From: Bifidobacterium sp. ESL0682
Lineage (GTDB): Bacteria > Actinomycetota > Actinomycetes > Actinomycetales > Bifidobacteriaceae
Direction: 5' to 3'
Assembly (NCBI RefSeq): GCF_029392815.1
Contig: NZ_CP113942.1
Span: 1,550,001-1,614,000, forward strand
DNA: 64,000 nucleotides
In this document: piece by piece, positions 21,134-30,440 of the stretch
How the letters are laid out: the number at the start of each line of letters is the position of its first letter
How positions within the stretch are numbered: the first letter of the stretch is position 1
The notes under the pieces: generated by a model
The model's input: the letters and a program-made list of their open reading frames with translations, nothing else
Databases searched by the model: none
What the model was told of the DNA's origin: nothing
Program-made: the position numbers and the translations under genes

Positions 21134-21407
21134 GATCTCGTTCTCAAACGAGTTCCTGCGCGATGTCAAGAAACTCAAAAAGAAACATTACGACCTGAGC
21201 AAGCTCTACTACGTGTTCCATGTTCTTTCGAGCAATGACGCGGAGACGCTGCGCCGCAAATATCGAGATCATCAACTCAAGGGAAGCCTCAAAGACTATC
21301 GCGAGTTGCACATCGCCGCAGACTGGCTGCTCATCTACCGCGTCGAAGGTAGCGTCTTGCTCATCACCCTCATGTGCACCGGCAGCCACGACGAGCTGTT
21401 GCGATAG
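21126..21407 (+). CDS. yafQ: YafQ-family RelE-like mRNA interferase toxin
   Basis: A 93-residue RelE-superfamily protein. Seen: a basic N-terminal helical part (FLRDVKKLKKKHYD), the strand-rich HQLKGSLKDYRELHI and the core DWLLIYRVEG, ending in TGSHDELL, the usual YafQ layout. YafQ is a ribosome-dependent endoribonuclease; conserved histidines and the C-terminal hydrophobic residue take part in catalysis in relatives. It follows the antitoxin with an eight-base overlap. Function is inferred from the family; activity is untested. Confidence 0.88.
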   Translation: MYEISFSNEFLRDVKKLKKKHYDLSKLYYVFHVLSSNDAETLRRKYRDHQLKGSLKDYRELHIAADWLLIYRVEGSVLLITLMCTGSHDELLR

Positions 21408-21465
21408 TCACGGGCCAATCAACGGCGATATTGAATCATTCTTTGTTCAGAGACAAAACTCAATT

Positions 21466-23610
21466 TTATAATTGCAGCCCACTGTCGACGTGGGCGAAAT
21501 CGGGGACCTTGTTCCACTTGACGGTGTAACCGGCGCCGTGGGCGCAGAAGACCGAATCTGGGGTGTTTTCAAGATCCGTTTCTGGATTGTAGGCGGTTTG
21601 TTTGATGACTTCATCAGCATTATGGCAGGGGTGGTAACCCGCGAAAACGCAAGTCAACGAGCCGCGGCCGTGGGTGTAGGAGTTGACATCCATCGAGTAG
21701 TCGCGCATTTCGGAAACCGGCGCGCGGCCCTCCAATTCAGCATAATCACCGTCGGATTTCGGAGCATCGAAGCTGCCGCTCATCCGCTGGATATCGGCCA
21801 TCGCGCGACCCAGCATGTCCTGCGGGACCTCCAGACGGAAGCTGTACCACGGCTCCAGCAGCCGGCACTCCCCTCGCGTCTTGAGCTCCATCAAGCCTTG
21901 CCGCACCGCACGATAGGTCGCCTCGCGGAAATCTCCGCCTTCGGTATGCTTCTCGTGGCCACGGCCGGCAATGAGAGAAATCTTCATATCCGTAATCGGC
22001 GAACCGGTGAGGACGCCAAGATGTTCCTTCTCACGAAGGTGGGTCAAGATCGCTCGCTGCCAGTTGCGGTCGAGGTCGTCAAGACTGCAACGCGACTCGA
22101 AATGCAGACCGCTGCCGGGATCTGCCGGTTCGAGCAGCAGATGAACCTCGGCGTAATGGCGCAATGGCTCGAAATGGCCGATTCCCTCGACCGGAGCGGT
22201 GATAGTTTCGCGATAGAGAATGCCGCCAGGACCGAAATGAACATCGATGCCGAAGCGGTCGTGCATCATCTGCGTGATGATCTCGACCTGCACCGCGCCC
22301 ATCAGCTGCACATGAATCTCGCCAAGCCGCGCCACCCAACGCACGTGCAGCGCCGGGTCCTCGTCCTCGAGCGTGCGCAGCGCCACCAGAATCTTGTGCA
22401 ACTCCGGCGTGACTTCGGTAGGCTTGGCAGACTGCTCGGCCGATGACGAATCATCGTTTTGTGATTCATCAACATCGGTCTGCCCATCGTCACCATCATC
22501 TGCCTTACCGGGCAGCACCGTATAGGTCAGCACTGGCTGCAATACAGCTTCACCGGCATCGGCCTCGAATCCCAAACCTTCTCCCGGGAAGGTTTGCGTC
22601 AGCCCTGTCACCGCGCATACATCACCGGCCGAGGCCTCGTCTGCCAGCTCAAACTTTGTTCCGGAATACCGCCGAATCTGATCGACTTTCTCTTGCCAAG
22701 GTTCGGTGCCGGATTCAGTTGAGTTGTCTTCTTTACCCCTATTCGTCAACGTTGCCTTGACCTTGAGCGAGCCGCCGGTAACCTTGAGCCAGGTGAGGCG
22801 ATTGCCCTGCTCATCGTGCGAAATCTTATAGACGCGAGCGCCGAAGTCGTTGGGACAACTCCCCTGCTTCGTAAAGCGTTCCAACCCGGCAAGAAACTCG
22901 TCAACGCCTTCAAGCTTCAGCGCAGAACCTGAATAGCACGGGAAAAGTTGACGCTTGGCAACCATCGAACGCAGGGTGTCATCTGAAATCTTTCCGCCAT
23001 CCAGAAGCTCATCCATCGCAGAGCCGCTCTCATCAAGCAACGCGACTTCTTCCTGCTCGCCCGGCTCGACGTCACCTTCGAAATCAACGCATCCTTCGGA
23101 AAAGCGCTGTCGCATCTGCGCGATGAGCCCAGCCTTATCGGCACCAGCGGCGTCCATTTTGTTGATGAAAATAAACGTAGGCACGTTGTAGCGAGCCAAC
23201 AGTCGCCACAAGGTTTCGGTATAGCCTTGCAACCCATCGTTGGCGCCGACAACAAGGATTGCGTAATCCAATACCCGCAGCGTCCGTTCCATCTCGGCCG
23301 AGAAATCGACATGGCCAGGGGTATCGAGCAAAGTGAATTCAAAGCCGTTCTCGCTTATACCGGCTTTCGAATTCCCGCCTTGCTTCACCGAAGTACTATC
23401 AGTATTGCCCGCATCGATATTGAGAATAGCTTGCTTCGAGAAAATGGTGATGCCGCGACGCTTTTCCATGGCATCAGTGTCGAGGAACGCGTCACCGTGG
23501 TCCACACGACCAAGCTTGCGAATCTCACCGGCGCGATACAGCATCGCCTCGCACAGCGTGGTCTTTCCCGCGTCCACATGCGCCGCGATTCCCACCACTG
23601 CTCGTCTCAT
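21466..23610 (-). CDS. TetM/EF-G-like translation factor GTPase
   Basis: A 714-residue GTPase of the ribosomal-protection-protein class. Seen: G1 AHVDAGKTT, switch-region RRGITIFSKQA, G3 DTPGHVDF, G4 NKMD, followed by domains II-V in EF-G order, with LMGAVQVEI and the domain IV block around ETITAPVEGIGHFEPL. An acidic linker of about 35 residues (GKADDGDDGQTDVDESQNDD onward, near residue 385) is unusual for TetM/TetW. The start ATG 23610 has GGAGAG upstream. Relatives remove tetracycline from ribosomes, but chromosomal homologues without mobile flanks, as here, may serve another translation role. I would not predict a resistance phenotype from sequence alone. Confidence 0.85.
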   Translation of the reverse strand: MRRAVVGIAAHVDAGKTTLCEAMLYRAGEIRKLGRVDHGDAFLDTDAMEKRRGITIFSKQAILNIDAGNTDSTSVKQGGNSKAGISENGFEFTLLDTPGHVDFSAEMERTLRVLDYAILVVGANDGLQGYTETLWRLLARYNVPTFIFINKMDAAGADKAGLIAQMRQRFSEGCVDFEGDVEPGEQEEVALLDESGSAMDELLDGGKISDDTLRSMVAKRQLFPCYSGSALKLEGVDEFLAGLERFTKQGSCPNDFGARVYKISHDEQGNRLTWLKVTGGSLKVKATLTNRGKEDNSTESGTEPWQEKVDQIRRYSGTKFELADEASAGDVCAVTGLTQTFPGEGLGFEADAGEAVLQPVLTYTVLPGKADDGDDGQTDVDESQNDDSSSAEQSAKPTEVTPELHKILVALRTLEDEDPALHVRWVARLGEIHVQLMGAVQVEIITQMMHDRFGIDVHFGPGGILYRETITAPVEGIGHFEPLRHYAEVHLLLEPADPGSGLHFESRCSLDDLDRNWQRAILTHLREKEHLGVLTGSPITDMKISLIAGRGHEKHTEGGDFREATYRAVRQGLMELKTRGECRLLEPWYSFRLEVPQDMLGRAMADIQRMSGSFDAPKSDGDYAELEGRAPVSEMRDYSMDVNSYTHGRGSLTCVFAGYHPCHNADEVIKQTAYNPETDLENTPDSVFCAHGAGYTVKWNKVPDFAHVDSGLQL

Positions 23611-24023
23611 CTGCCGCTCTCCCAATCACGCTCGCCGGTCATCTTCGACCAATCATAAAACGAGCCCTTCATCGGGGCGCGGCGCTGCAACATTTGAAAG
23701 CTCAATGAATCTGGCCTTTTTTGAGGAAGCTATGTAGCCGAAACGGCTCGTGTTTCAATCCAACACATTAATAAAGAATCCTCACATTAACCCACGCTTT
23801 GCGAAAACAGGTATGGTGGGGCGGCCCTAGGAATTGGGAAGAAAGGACAAGCGACACAGCTCCACCACACTGCTATGAGCTCCGGCTCTCCAGTAAAGCC
23901 AAACACTCGAATGATTATCCGAAAGACAGCACAAGGCCTTTAGCGAATCACCGTTGATAGTGTACCTCGTTTTTGCATTTTTCGCGACACTTCAAAGAAA
24001 TTCGTCTCGAAATTTGAAAAGCA
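23611..24023. other. Intergenic region without recognisable gene
   Basis: About 410 bp between two minus-strand genes. It must contain the promoter of the TetM-like gene. I saw no tRNA, riboswitch or conserved open frame; a plus-strand purine-rich stretch near 23830-23860 suggests nothing definite. Confidence 0.5.
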
Positions 24024-24061
24024 AAGGCTGCGACCATCTATTCATCGATGATCGCAGCCTT
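24024..24061 (-). terminator. Terminator of the copper operon
   Basis: A 10-bp perfect stem (AAGGCTGCGA and complement) with an 18-base loop, followed on the minus strand by TTGCTTTTC. It lies 30 bases beyond the stop of the copper ATPase. Confidence 0.75.
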
Positions 24062-24090
24062 AAACAGCTTTCAAAAAGCCTTCGGGAACC

Positions 24091-24264
24091 TCACTCCGCG
24101 TACTTAGCGGGGTCGGCGGCGAAGCTCTTGGCGCAGTTGTCGCTGCAGAAGTAGTAGGTCTTGCCGTTGTAGTCTTGGCTGCCGGCGGCCGTCTTCGGGT
24201 CGATCATCATGCCGCAGACCGGGTCCTTGACAGTGCTGGCGCCGTTGTTCATGTTCATATCCAT
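24091..24264 (-). CDS. Possible separate YHS-domain protein from an internal start
   Basis: The last 57 codons of copA begin with ATG preceded by a strong, correctly spaced ribosome-binding sequence (GAAGGA, six bases). The product would be [10 protein letters not shown] followed by a YHS domain with Cys at CGMM and the CxxxC of FCSDNC. YHS modules bind copper. Either this is a second product of the same frame, or it was once a separate gene that became fused. No experiment or alignment was available to decide. Confidence 0.4.
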   Translation of the reverse strand: MDMNMNNGASTVKDPVCGMMIDPKTAAGSQDYNGKTYYFCSDNCAKSFAADPAKYAE

Positions 24265-26721
24265 AGTGGTTCCTTCTTTCGCTTTCGCGGGTTGATTGGT
24301 TATGTTGTCTGATGTATCCGGAGACGCATCAACAGTTGGGGTGATTTGCAGCGCTTTCCTCGCCGATTCACTTGGCACCGGCGAAGCACCAGATTTCGTA
24401 TCATGGGCCGATTCAGTAGCGGAGTCTGAAGAAGCACCCTTGAGCTCTATGTGACGCTCGCGGAGCTTAAAGGTAAAGCGACGCGGCTTGACCGTGGCCG
24501 GATTGAAGCCGCGCAGGCGATTCGCATTCAACACCACGGAAAGCGAGGAGAACGCCATCGCGGCGCCGGCAATCATCGGGTTCAGCATGATATGCCAAAG
24601 CGGGTAGAGGATGCCGGCGGCGACCGGAATGCCGATGCCGTTGTAGCCGAAGGCAAAACCGAGGTTCTGCTTGATGTTGCGCATGGCCGCGCGGGAGAGG
24701 TCGATGGCCGTCACCAAGCCGGTGAGGCTGCCAGAAACCAGCGTGATATCGGAGGATTCGATGGCCACATCCGTGCCGGTGCCGATGGCGAAGCCGACAT
24801 CAGCGGCTGCGAGCGCCGGGGCATCGTTGATGCCATCACCGACCATGCCGACCGTATGCCCCTCGTTCTGCAAGCGCACGATTTCCTCGGCCTTGCGTTC
24901 AGGGCGAACACCTGCGATGACGCGGTCCACGCCCACTTCGTTGGCCATCGCGGTCGCCGTCGTTTTGTTGTCGCCGGTGAGCATGACCACTTGCAGGCCA
25001 CGTTCGCGCAGTGCGGCGATGGCTTTGGCCGAATCCGGTTTGACGGTATCAGCTACGGCCAGCACGGCGACCAGCCTGCCATCTACAGCCGCCAGAATCG
25101 GGGTCTTGCCTTTTTGGGCATAGCTTGCGAACAGCTCTTCAACATGGCTTGATTCCGAATGCGTACGCTCGATGTCTGTTTTATTGACATCAGAGATATT
25201 TGTGTTGGTATCGTTCTTGGCAACAACGGCACCCTGTTGATTATCGTTCGTATGAGACGATACCGAAGCTGCGATGTTGCGACTGTTCATCAGTTCGGCA
25301 TTGCCGACGATGACATCGTGGCCGCTTACTTTCGCCACTACCCCGCTGCCTGGCACAGCTTCGAACGAGTCCGCCTTCGGCACGGTGAGTTTGTGTTGCG
25401 CGACGCCTTTGACGATGGCTTGCGCGAGTGGATGCTCGGAAACCTGTTCGGCTCCGGCGATGAAAGAAAGCAGATGGTCCCGCTGCGTTTGCGCGTTGGC
25501 CTCGCGGCTGCCGCCGCTGCTGGCGGCATCCCCAATCCAGCCGATGTCGGTCAGCTCGGGCTGGCCACGAGTGATGGTACCGGTCTTGTCGAGCACGACG
25601 GTATCGACGTCGCGCGCGGTCTGCAACGCCTCGGCGGAACGGATGAGCACACCGTATCGCGCAGCTTTGCCGGTGGAGATCGTCACCGAAAGCGGGGTAG
25701 CGATACCCAACGCGCATGGGCAGGCGATAACCAAAACGGCCACGGCGGACACCAAACCGTACAGTCCTTGCGGCACAGGGCCGAACACCCACCAGATGAC
25801 GAACGTCCAAATGGCAATCAGAATGACACCTGGCACGAAGTAGCCGGAGATCTTGTCGGCAAGCTTTTGAATCGGCGCTTTCGAGGTTTGGGCGGTGCGC
25901 ACCAGCTTGATAATTTGAGCAAGAACCGTGTCTCGCCCGACCTTGGTGGCACGATATTGCAGCGTTCCGTTGCCGTTGATGGTGGCGCCGGTGACGGTAT
26001 CGCCTTCGCCTTTCGAAACCGGAAGAGATTCGCCGGTAATCATGGATTCGTCGACGGAGGTCTGGCCCGAGATGACCGTGCCATCAACTGGCAGCTGCTC
26101 TCCCGGCTTGATGACGACGATATCGCCTACTTCGACCTGATCGGCGTTGACATCGAGTTCCTTGCCGTCACGCACGACATGTGCGGTTTTCGGCGTGAGA
26201 TTGATCAGCGCACGAATCGATTCGCCGGTGCCAAGCCGCGCGTGGGCCTCGAGCAGTTGCCCCAGCAACATCAGCGTGATGATGGTGCCAACAGATTCGA
26301 AATATGGTTCACGGGCACTTGGCGGCAAAATACCGGGCGCGACGGTAACCACCACGCTATACGCATAGGATGCGGCGGTTCCCAGCGCTACCAGCGAGTT
26401 CATTTCCGGGGCACGATGCGCGAGCGCAAGCCAACCGGTGCGATGAATCGGCCAGCCGGAATAGAACATGACCGGCGTGATGAACACGAACTCGACCCAA
26501 GGATTGGTGAAGAAATCGATGACACCCATGGGAATGAACGCCTTCAACCACATATGGAACATGGCAAAGACGAACACCGGAATCGTCAGCACCGCAGCAA
26601 CGATGAGCCGACGGTCGAGCGCCTTGATCTCAGCCTTACGCACCGCGTCCGGGTCATCTTCCCGGAATTGGCCTTTGTTTGCGGCAGGTCGCGCCTCCGA
26701 CTGCTTACTGACTTGACTCAT
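24091..26721 (-). CDS. copA: Copper-translocating P1B-type ATPase with C-terminal YHS domain
   Basis: An 876-residue membrane pump. Seen: TGES actuator motif (about 228), CPC metal site in the membrane (about 334), phosphorylation motif DKTGT (about 378), SEHP (about 427), GDGINDAP (about 627), with eight expected helices. No N-terminal CxxC metal-binding domain exists; the first helix starts near residue 40. Instead a YHS domain (DPVCGMMID ... [12 protein letters not shown]) sits at residues 820-876 after a disordered linker. That end has its own ATG at 24264 with GAAGGA six bases upstream, so a free 57-residue YHS protein may also be made. It follows the cupredoxin gene and probably shares its CsoR-controlled promoter. 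It exports Cu(I). Confidence 0.93.
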   Translation of the reverse strand: MSQVSKQSEARPAANKGQFREDDPDAVRKAEIKALDRRLIVAAVLTIPVFVFAMFHMWLKAFIPMGVIDFFTNPWVEFVFITPVMFYSGWPIHRTGWLALAHRAPEMNSLVALGTAASYAYSVVVTVAPGILPPSAREPYFESVGTIITLMLLGQLLEAHARLGTGESIRALINLTPKTAHVVRDGKELDVNADQVEVGDIVVIKPGEQLPVDGTVISGQTSVDESMITGESLPVSKGEGDTVTGATINGNGTLQYRATKVGRDTVLAQIIKLVRTAQTSKAPIQKLADKISGYFVPGVILIAIWTFVIWWVFGPVPQGLYGLVSAVAVLVIACPCALGIATPLSVTISTGKAARYGVLIRSAEALQTARDVDTVVLDKTGTITRGQPELTDIGWIGDAASSGGSREANAQTQRDHLLSFIAGAEQVSEHPLAQAIVKGVAQHKLTVPKADSFEAVPGSGVVAKVSGHDVIVGNAELMNSRNIAASVSSHTNDNQQGAVVAKNDTNTNISDVNKTDIERTHSESSHVEELFASYAQKGKTPILAAVDGRLVAVLAVADTVKPDSAKAIAALRERGLQVVMLTGDNKTTATAMANEVGVDRVIAGVRPERKAEEIVRLQNEGHTVGMVGDGINDAPALAAADVGFAIGTGTDVAIESSDITLVSGSLTGLVTAIDLSRAAMRNIKQNLGFAFGYNGIGIPVAAGILYPLWHIMLNPMIAGAAMAFSSLSVVLNANRLRGFNPATVKPRRFTFKLRERHIELKGASSDSATESAHDTKSGASPVPSESARKALQITPTVDASPDTSDNITNQPAKAKEGTTMDMNMNNGASTVKDPVCGMMIDPKTAAGSQDYNGKTYYFCSDNCAKSFAADPAKYAE

Positions 26722-26883
26722 TGGTTACTCCGTATCATTCCCGCGCCGTACACCGTTTCAGCTTGTTTGTTCGAACTTCGTTTTGAACCCTATTGAATAG
26801 GATTTCGTTATTTTTCCATCGCCAATTGTTATATGCTGACCGGCGTTATCAATGTATCCGCAAATTTCTTGGATTCGATGAAC

Positions 26884-27276
26884 TCAGCTTTTGTTCTTTC
26901 CGCCTTTCGGCAGCACATGCACGACGCCATGCAGCATGTTCATGCCGCAGGCATATGGCAGATCGCCAGGCTTCTTCGGCGTGAATTCGACATCGGTGGT
27001 CTTGAACGGCGGCAATGTCTGGTCAATGCCGAGGTCGCTGAAAACGACATGCGACGAGCATTCACCATCTTCTTGCCGATCGAATTGCAGACGTACCGGC
27101 GAACCAGCTTCCACGTCGATTTCGGCTGGCGTATAGCCACCCTTGACGACGATATGCGCCGTCTGCAAGGCACCCTCACGGCTGGCCTGAGCCGCCTTTC
27201 GAGGGGCGAAGAAATACCAGATAATGGCAATGCTCACCACCAGCGCCACCACAATCACTGCGATGTTGCCAACCAT
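26884..27276 (-). CDS. Membrane-anchored cupredoxin-domain protein
   Basis: A 130-residue protein. One N-terminal membrane helix (VGNIAVIVVALVVSIAIIWY) anchors an outside domain with the cupredoxin pattern: a YTPAEIDVEAGSPVRLQF strand pair, ECSSHVVF, and the CGMNMLHG loop supplying Cys, Met and His ligands. Likely role is copper binding or delivery at the outer face of the membrane, in step with the copper pump encoded 160 bp downstream. The start ATG 27276 has GAGGG upstream. The CsoR-type operator lies about 75 bases before it. Confidence 0.85.
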   Translation of the reverse strand: MVGNIAVIVVALVVSIAIIWYFFAPRKAAQASREGALQTAHIVVKGGYTPAEIDVEAGSPVRLQFDRQEDGECSSHVVFSDLGIDQTLPPFKTTDVEFTPKKPGDLPYACGMNMLHGVVHVLPKGGKNKS

Positions 27277-27347
27277 GTTCCCTCACATTCCGCTGCCCAA
27301 ATCGCTTCCGGCAGCCTGGACGCATCTATTCGCTATAACTGAAACTC

Positions 27348-27376
27348 ACCATACCCCCTAGGGTATATAGTGTCAA
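27348..27376 (-). promoter_or_regulatory. Promoter of the cupredoxin-copA operon with CsoR-type operator in the spacer
   Basis: On the minus strand TTGACA (27376-27371), a 17-base spacer and TATGGT (27353-27348) form a near-consensus promoter. The palindrome ATACCCCCTAGGGTAT at 27351-27366 fills most of the spacer and overlaps the -10. CsoR operators are G/C-tract palindromes of this kind, so repression without copper is expected. It also lies 60 bases upstream of csoR, which it may autoregulate. Confidence 0.7.
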
Positions 27377-27425
27377 TTATTCAGCTCAGCACCGTAACGA
27401 ATAAGACACGGATGGGGGTACATGT

Positions 27426-27811
27426 ATGGCAGGAAAGAAAGCACAGATGAAGCAGCAGACATCAAACGGCGAAAACAACATTGAGAAAGAAGCAGGCAAT
27501 AACGGGACTTGCGAGCATTGCGCCGGCTCCAGCGTCGGCTACGTTCACGACAAGAAAAACTGGTCACCCGATTGCGCCGCATCGAAGGACAGGTGCGGGC
27601 GATTACTGCGATGGTTGAGAACGACACCTATTGCATCGACATCCTGACACAGATCGCCGCCTCAAACAGTGCACTGAAATCCGTGGCACTGCTGCTACTC
27701 GGCGACCATCTCAACAGCTGCGTAACGACGGCCGCAGCTAAAGGCGGGCCGGTCGCAGACGAAAAAATGGACGAGGCCATCGCCGCCATCACACGGTTGG
27801 TGAAATCCTGA
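27426..27811 (+). CDS. csoR: CsoR-family copper-sensing repressor, one apparent frameshift
   Basis: A four-helix-bundle repressor that releases DNA on binding Cu(I). The frame breaks at the A-run 27555-27559; one more A restores VHDKKKLVTRLRRIEGQVRA and a protein of 128 residues. Seen after repair: the Cys-His-Cys copper triad (Cys in DTYCIDIL, His in LLGDHL, Cys in NSCVTTA) and the RLRRIEGQVR helix that contacts DNA. The N-terminal extension contains an additional TCEHC pair. GGGGG precedes ATG 27426 by about eight bases. It is divergent from the copper operon and shares the operator region. Confidence 0.9.
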
Positions 27812-27897
27812 TTTGCCAATCCTCAAACGGACACAAAGATACCAGACGTATCGCCAAACCGTAGCCATCCACGCAAAAACAAGCAGCAATCTCAAAA

Positions 27898-27934
27898 TGT
27901 CCTGATTCCTCCATCAGGTAAAGGAATCAGGACA
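27898..27934. terminator. Bidirectional terminator between csoR and the nucleoside operon
   Basis: A perfect 13-bp stem (TGTCCTGATTCCT and complement) with an 11-base loop. AAAA precedes and TTGTTATTT follows, so both strands fit. Confidence 0.8.
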
Positions 27935-28020
27935 CGTTGTTATTTAATCTTGCCGGCGTTCGCCGACCAGCTAAGCGGTTCAGTCGAGACGAAACCCGCA
28001 CTTACGCAGCAGCAAAACGC

Positions 28021-29463
28021 TCACTTCTTGCTGTCTGCGCGGGAGCGGCTGTAGATCATCTTCATCGAGCAGACGAAGATGATCAGCGCGCCGAAGATGA
28101 CCAGACCACCGATGATGAACACATTGGCGTACGAGGACGCAGCGCCAGCGGGGGTTCCCGCGATACTGCCGCCACCCATGGAGGTCTTGGCCATCATCTG
28201 CCCGAAGAGCGCCACACCGATGGAACCGGTGATGGCCTGGACCAGGTCGTTGAAGCCGAGCGCACGTCCGGACTCCTCGGGTTCCACCGTCAACGTCGCG
28301 GTATCGACGATCGGCTGGTAGAAGAAGGAGGTGCCGAAGTAGTAGAGGCACGGCGCCACGGCGAGGGCCCAGATCTTGCCTGCGGGAATCAGGAACGCAA
28401 TGGCGAGCAAACCGCTGCCCATGCAGGCCAAAGCAAGGATGATCGAGGCCTTGCGACCGATGCGCTGGATGATCGGGCCTGCGGCGAAGCCCATGATGGC
28501 GGCGAGAATGATCGACCAGACCAGCAGGTTGGAGACCTTGGAAGAGTCGATGCCGTAGACATTGAGGCCGATGTTGTTGACGCCGGCATTCAGGGTGTAG
28601 CTGAAGAAGTAGCCGACGAAAATGACGGTCATGGTCACGGCGAAGGCCGGATTGGTGAGCATCTTCGGGGTGATGAACGGCTTCTTGGCCTTGTTGATGT
28701 AGATCACGAACGCCACGAGCGTGAGAATGCAGGCGGCGCCCCAGCCCCAGTTCATATCAGTGAAGAACATGGTCACGGCACCTGCGAACAAGCCGATGAG
28801 TGTGAAGCCGACACCGTCGATGTGGGCACCCTTCGCATGCTGGTCAGGAAGGTTCTTGGCCAGGGCAGGCAGGAAGAGGACCGCGATGATGCCGATGCCG
28901 AAGAGCCAACGCCAATCAATCAGGGTCATATAGCCCGCGAGGAAAACACCCAGCGCGGCGGCGATGCGGAAGACGGCCACGAAGACGCCGTACCAGATCA
29001 CGCGCTTGCGCTTTTCGACGTATTTGGAGACCAGCACCAGGAAGATGGAGCCGGAGACCTGCCAGCCGATGGACTGCAAGACGCGGGCCGCGATGACGAT
29101 CCAGATGCTATAGGTGCCGAAGCAACCAAGCACCGAACCCAGGATGAAGACGATGGTGCCGAGGCAGACCATCTTCTTCAACGATACGAAATCGCCCAGC
29201 GAACCATAGATGACGCTCACGATGCCCAGTACAATACCCGGGATCGAGGTAATCAGCGGCGCAAGCCCAGGCTGGCCAAGCTGCTTGCCGATGTTGACAT
29301 AGACCATGCCGAACGCCTGCTGTTGCAGCACGCCCAATGTGAACAGGGCCAAAATGACCGGGATGGCGACTTTCGCCATCTTGTTCATTTTCTCGAACTC
29401 CGGGGTCCCCTCCTCGGGAACCGGTATTCCGTTGGTCTGCTCCTTGACTGCTGTATCAGTCAT
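28021..29463 (-). CDS. MFS transporter in the nucleoside operon
   Basis: A 480-residue integral membrane protein of the drug-H+ antiporter (DHA2-like) branch, with about 14 hydrophobic segments and the loop 2-3 region GSLGDFVSLKKMVCLG in the usual place. It is the last gene of a six-gene operon with an ECF transporter, ribokinase and nucleoside hydrolase. This context suggests a role with nucleosides or their bases, for example exporting the freed base or taking up nucleosides; this is inference only. GGAAAGGAAAG precedes the ATG at 29463. Confidence 0.82.
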   Translation of the reverse strand: MTDTAVKEQTNGIPVPEEGTPEFEKMNKMAKVAIPVILALFTLGVLQQQAFGMVYVNIGKQLGQPGLAPLITSIPGIVLGIVSVIYGSLGDFVSLKKMVCLGTIVFILGSVLGCFGTYSIWIVIAARVLQSIGWQVSGSIFLVLVSKYVEKRKRVIWYGVFVAVFRIAAALGVFLAGYMTLIDWRWLFGIGIIAVLFLPALAKNLPDQHAKGAHIDGVGFTLIGLFAGAVTMFFTDMNWGWGAACILTLVAFVIYINKAKKPFITPKMLTNPAFAVTMTVIFVGYFFSYTLNAGVNNIGLNVYGIDSSKVSNLLVWSIILAAIMGFAAGPIIQRIGRKASIILALACMGSGLLAIAFLIPAGKIWALAVAPCLYYFGTSFFYQPIVDTATLTVEPEESGRALGFNDLVQAITGSIGVALFGQMMAKTSMGGGSIAGTPAGAASSYANVFIIGGLVIFGALIIFVCSMKMIYSRSRADSKK

Positions 29464-29495
29464 GTACTTTCCTTTCCCTTCGAAAAGTATTGTTT

Positions 29496-30437
29496 TTATT
29501 GTTGTTCCCGTTCAACGGCTGCGATTCGTTGGACGAAACGTTTACGGAACCGATCGACGTCCACGTCCACGCAGACGCTGACGTTGTGGTTGCCGCTGAT
29601 GGTGCCGTCGTAGTCGACCACGGTGGCACCAAGGGTCAGAGGACTGGAAATCTCCACATCCACGAAGGCGTCGCGCATGGTGAACAGGTCGGGTTCAACC
29701 ATGGCCAGCGCGGCGGAAGGATCATACATCTTGATGCCGTTTTCAATGTGGCCGCCGTCGTAGGAACGGAACAGCGCGCCGATCATCATGCCGACTTCGC
29801 CGGTTTCTTCCATGCGTTCCAGATCGTCGACCACCAAGTGCGCCTTGCGGCCGATATCAAGCCCCACCATGGTGATGGGCAGGCCGGAGCGGAAGACCAT
29901 TTTCGCGGCTTCCGGATCCACCGAGATGTTGAATTCGCCGTAGACGCCGATATTGCCTCGGCTGGTCGAGCCGCCCATCATCACGATGCGTTCGACATGT
30001 TCCTTGACTTCTGGGAACGTGGCGAAAAGCAGTGCGATGTTGGTCAGCGGACCAAGCGTGAGGAGAGTAACCGGCTCTTCACTTTCCATCAGGACGCGGC
30101 GCTCTTCCAAAACCGCATTGTTGACGGTCAACAGCGATGTGTCAGGCGCCGGAAAATCGAACATGCCCATGCCGCCCTTGCCATGCGCTTCGGTGGCGAA
30201 ACGGTTCTCACGCATCAAAGGCGCCACAGCACCCTTGGCAACGGGAATCCTACGGCCGAGGAAGGTCAGCAGTTTCAACGCGTTGTTGGTGGTGTGCCCG
30301 ACGCCGACGTTGCCGGAGACCGAGGCGATGAGCTTGATATCGACGCTGGGCTCGCCCACCAGAAGAGTGATGGCGGCGGCGTCATCGATGCCGGGGTCGG
30401 TGTCGATGATCAATGGTTTTGGTTGTTGGGTATTCAT
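29496..30437 (-). CDS. rihC: Ribonucleoside hydrolase
   Basis: Hydrolyses ribonucleosides to base and ribose in the cytoplasm. The 313-residue protein has the calcium-binding DTDPGIDDA motif at residues 12-20, the VSGNVGVGHTTNN segment, TLLTLGPLTNIA near 125, MMGGS and a late Asp (KMYDPSAALAM). These match the IUNH family. The substrate subclass (pyrimidine- or purine-preferring) cannot be decided by eye, so the symbol is provisional. It lies four bases downstream of the ribokinase gene, with GGAGGAATAACTC before its ATG. The ribose made here is the substrate of the kinase. Confidence 0.88.
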   Translation of the reverse strand: MNTQQPKPLIIDTDPGIDDAAAITLLVGEPSVDIKLIASVSGNVGVGHTTNNALKLLTFLGRRIPVAKGAVAPLMRENRFATEAHGKGGMGMFDFPAPDTSLLTVNNAVLEERRVLMESEEPVTLLTLGPLTNIALLFATFPEVKEHVERIVMMGGSTSRGNIGVYGEFNISVDPEAAKMVFRSGLPITMVGLDIGRKAHLVVDDLERMEETGEVGMMIGALFRSYDGGHIENGIKMYDPSAALAMVEPDLFTMRDAFVDVEISSPLTLGATVVDYDGTISGNHNVSVCVDVDVDRFRKRFVQRIAAVEREQQ

Positions 30438-30440
30438 GAG

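Noticed and set aside
21420..21465. Terminator after yafQ
   Set aside because: Only a five-base stem (TTTGT/ACAAA) with no GC pairs to speak of; too weak to list.
25159..26796. 545-residue plus-strand open frame opposite copA
   Set aside because: Shadow of the P-type ATPase gene, whose motifs are all on the other strand; His/Arg/Asp-rich composition without domains.
27937..29613. 558-residue plus-strand open frame opposite the MFS gene
   Set aside because: Charged, domain-free product typical of a reverse-strand shadow of a membrane protein gene.
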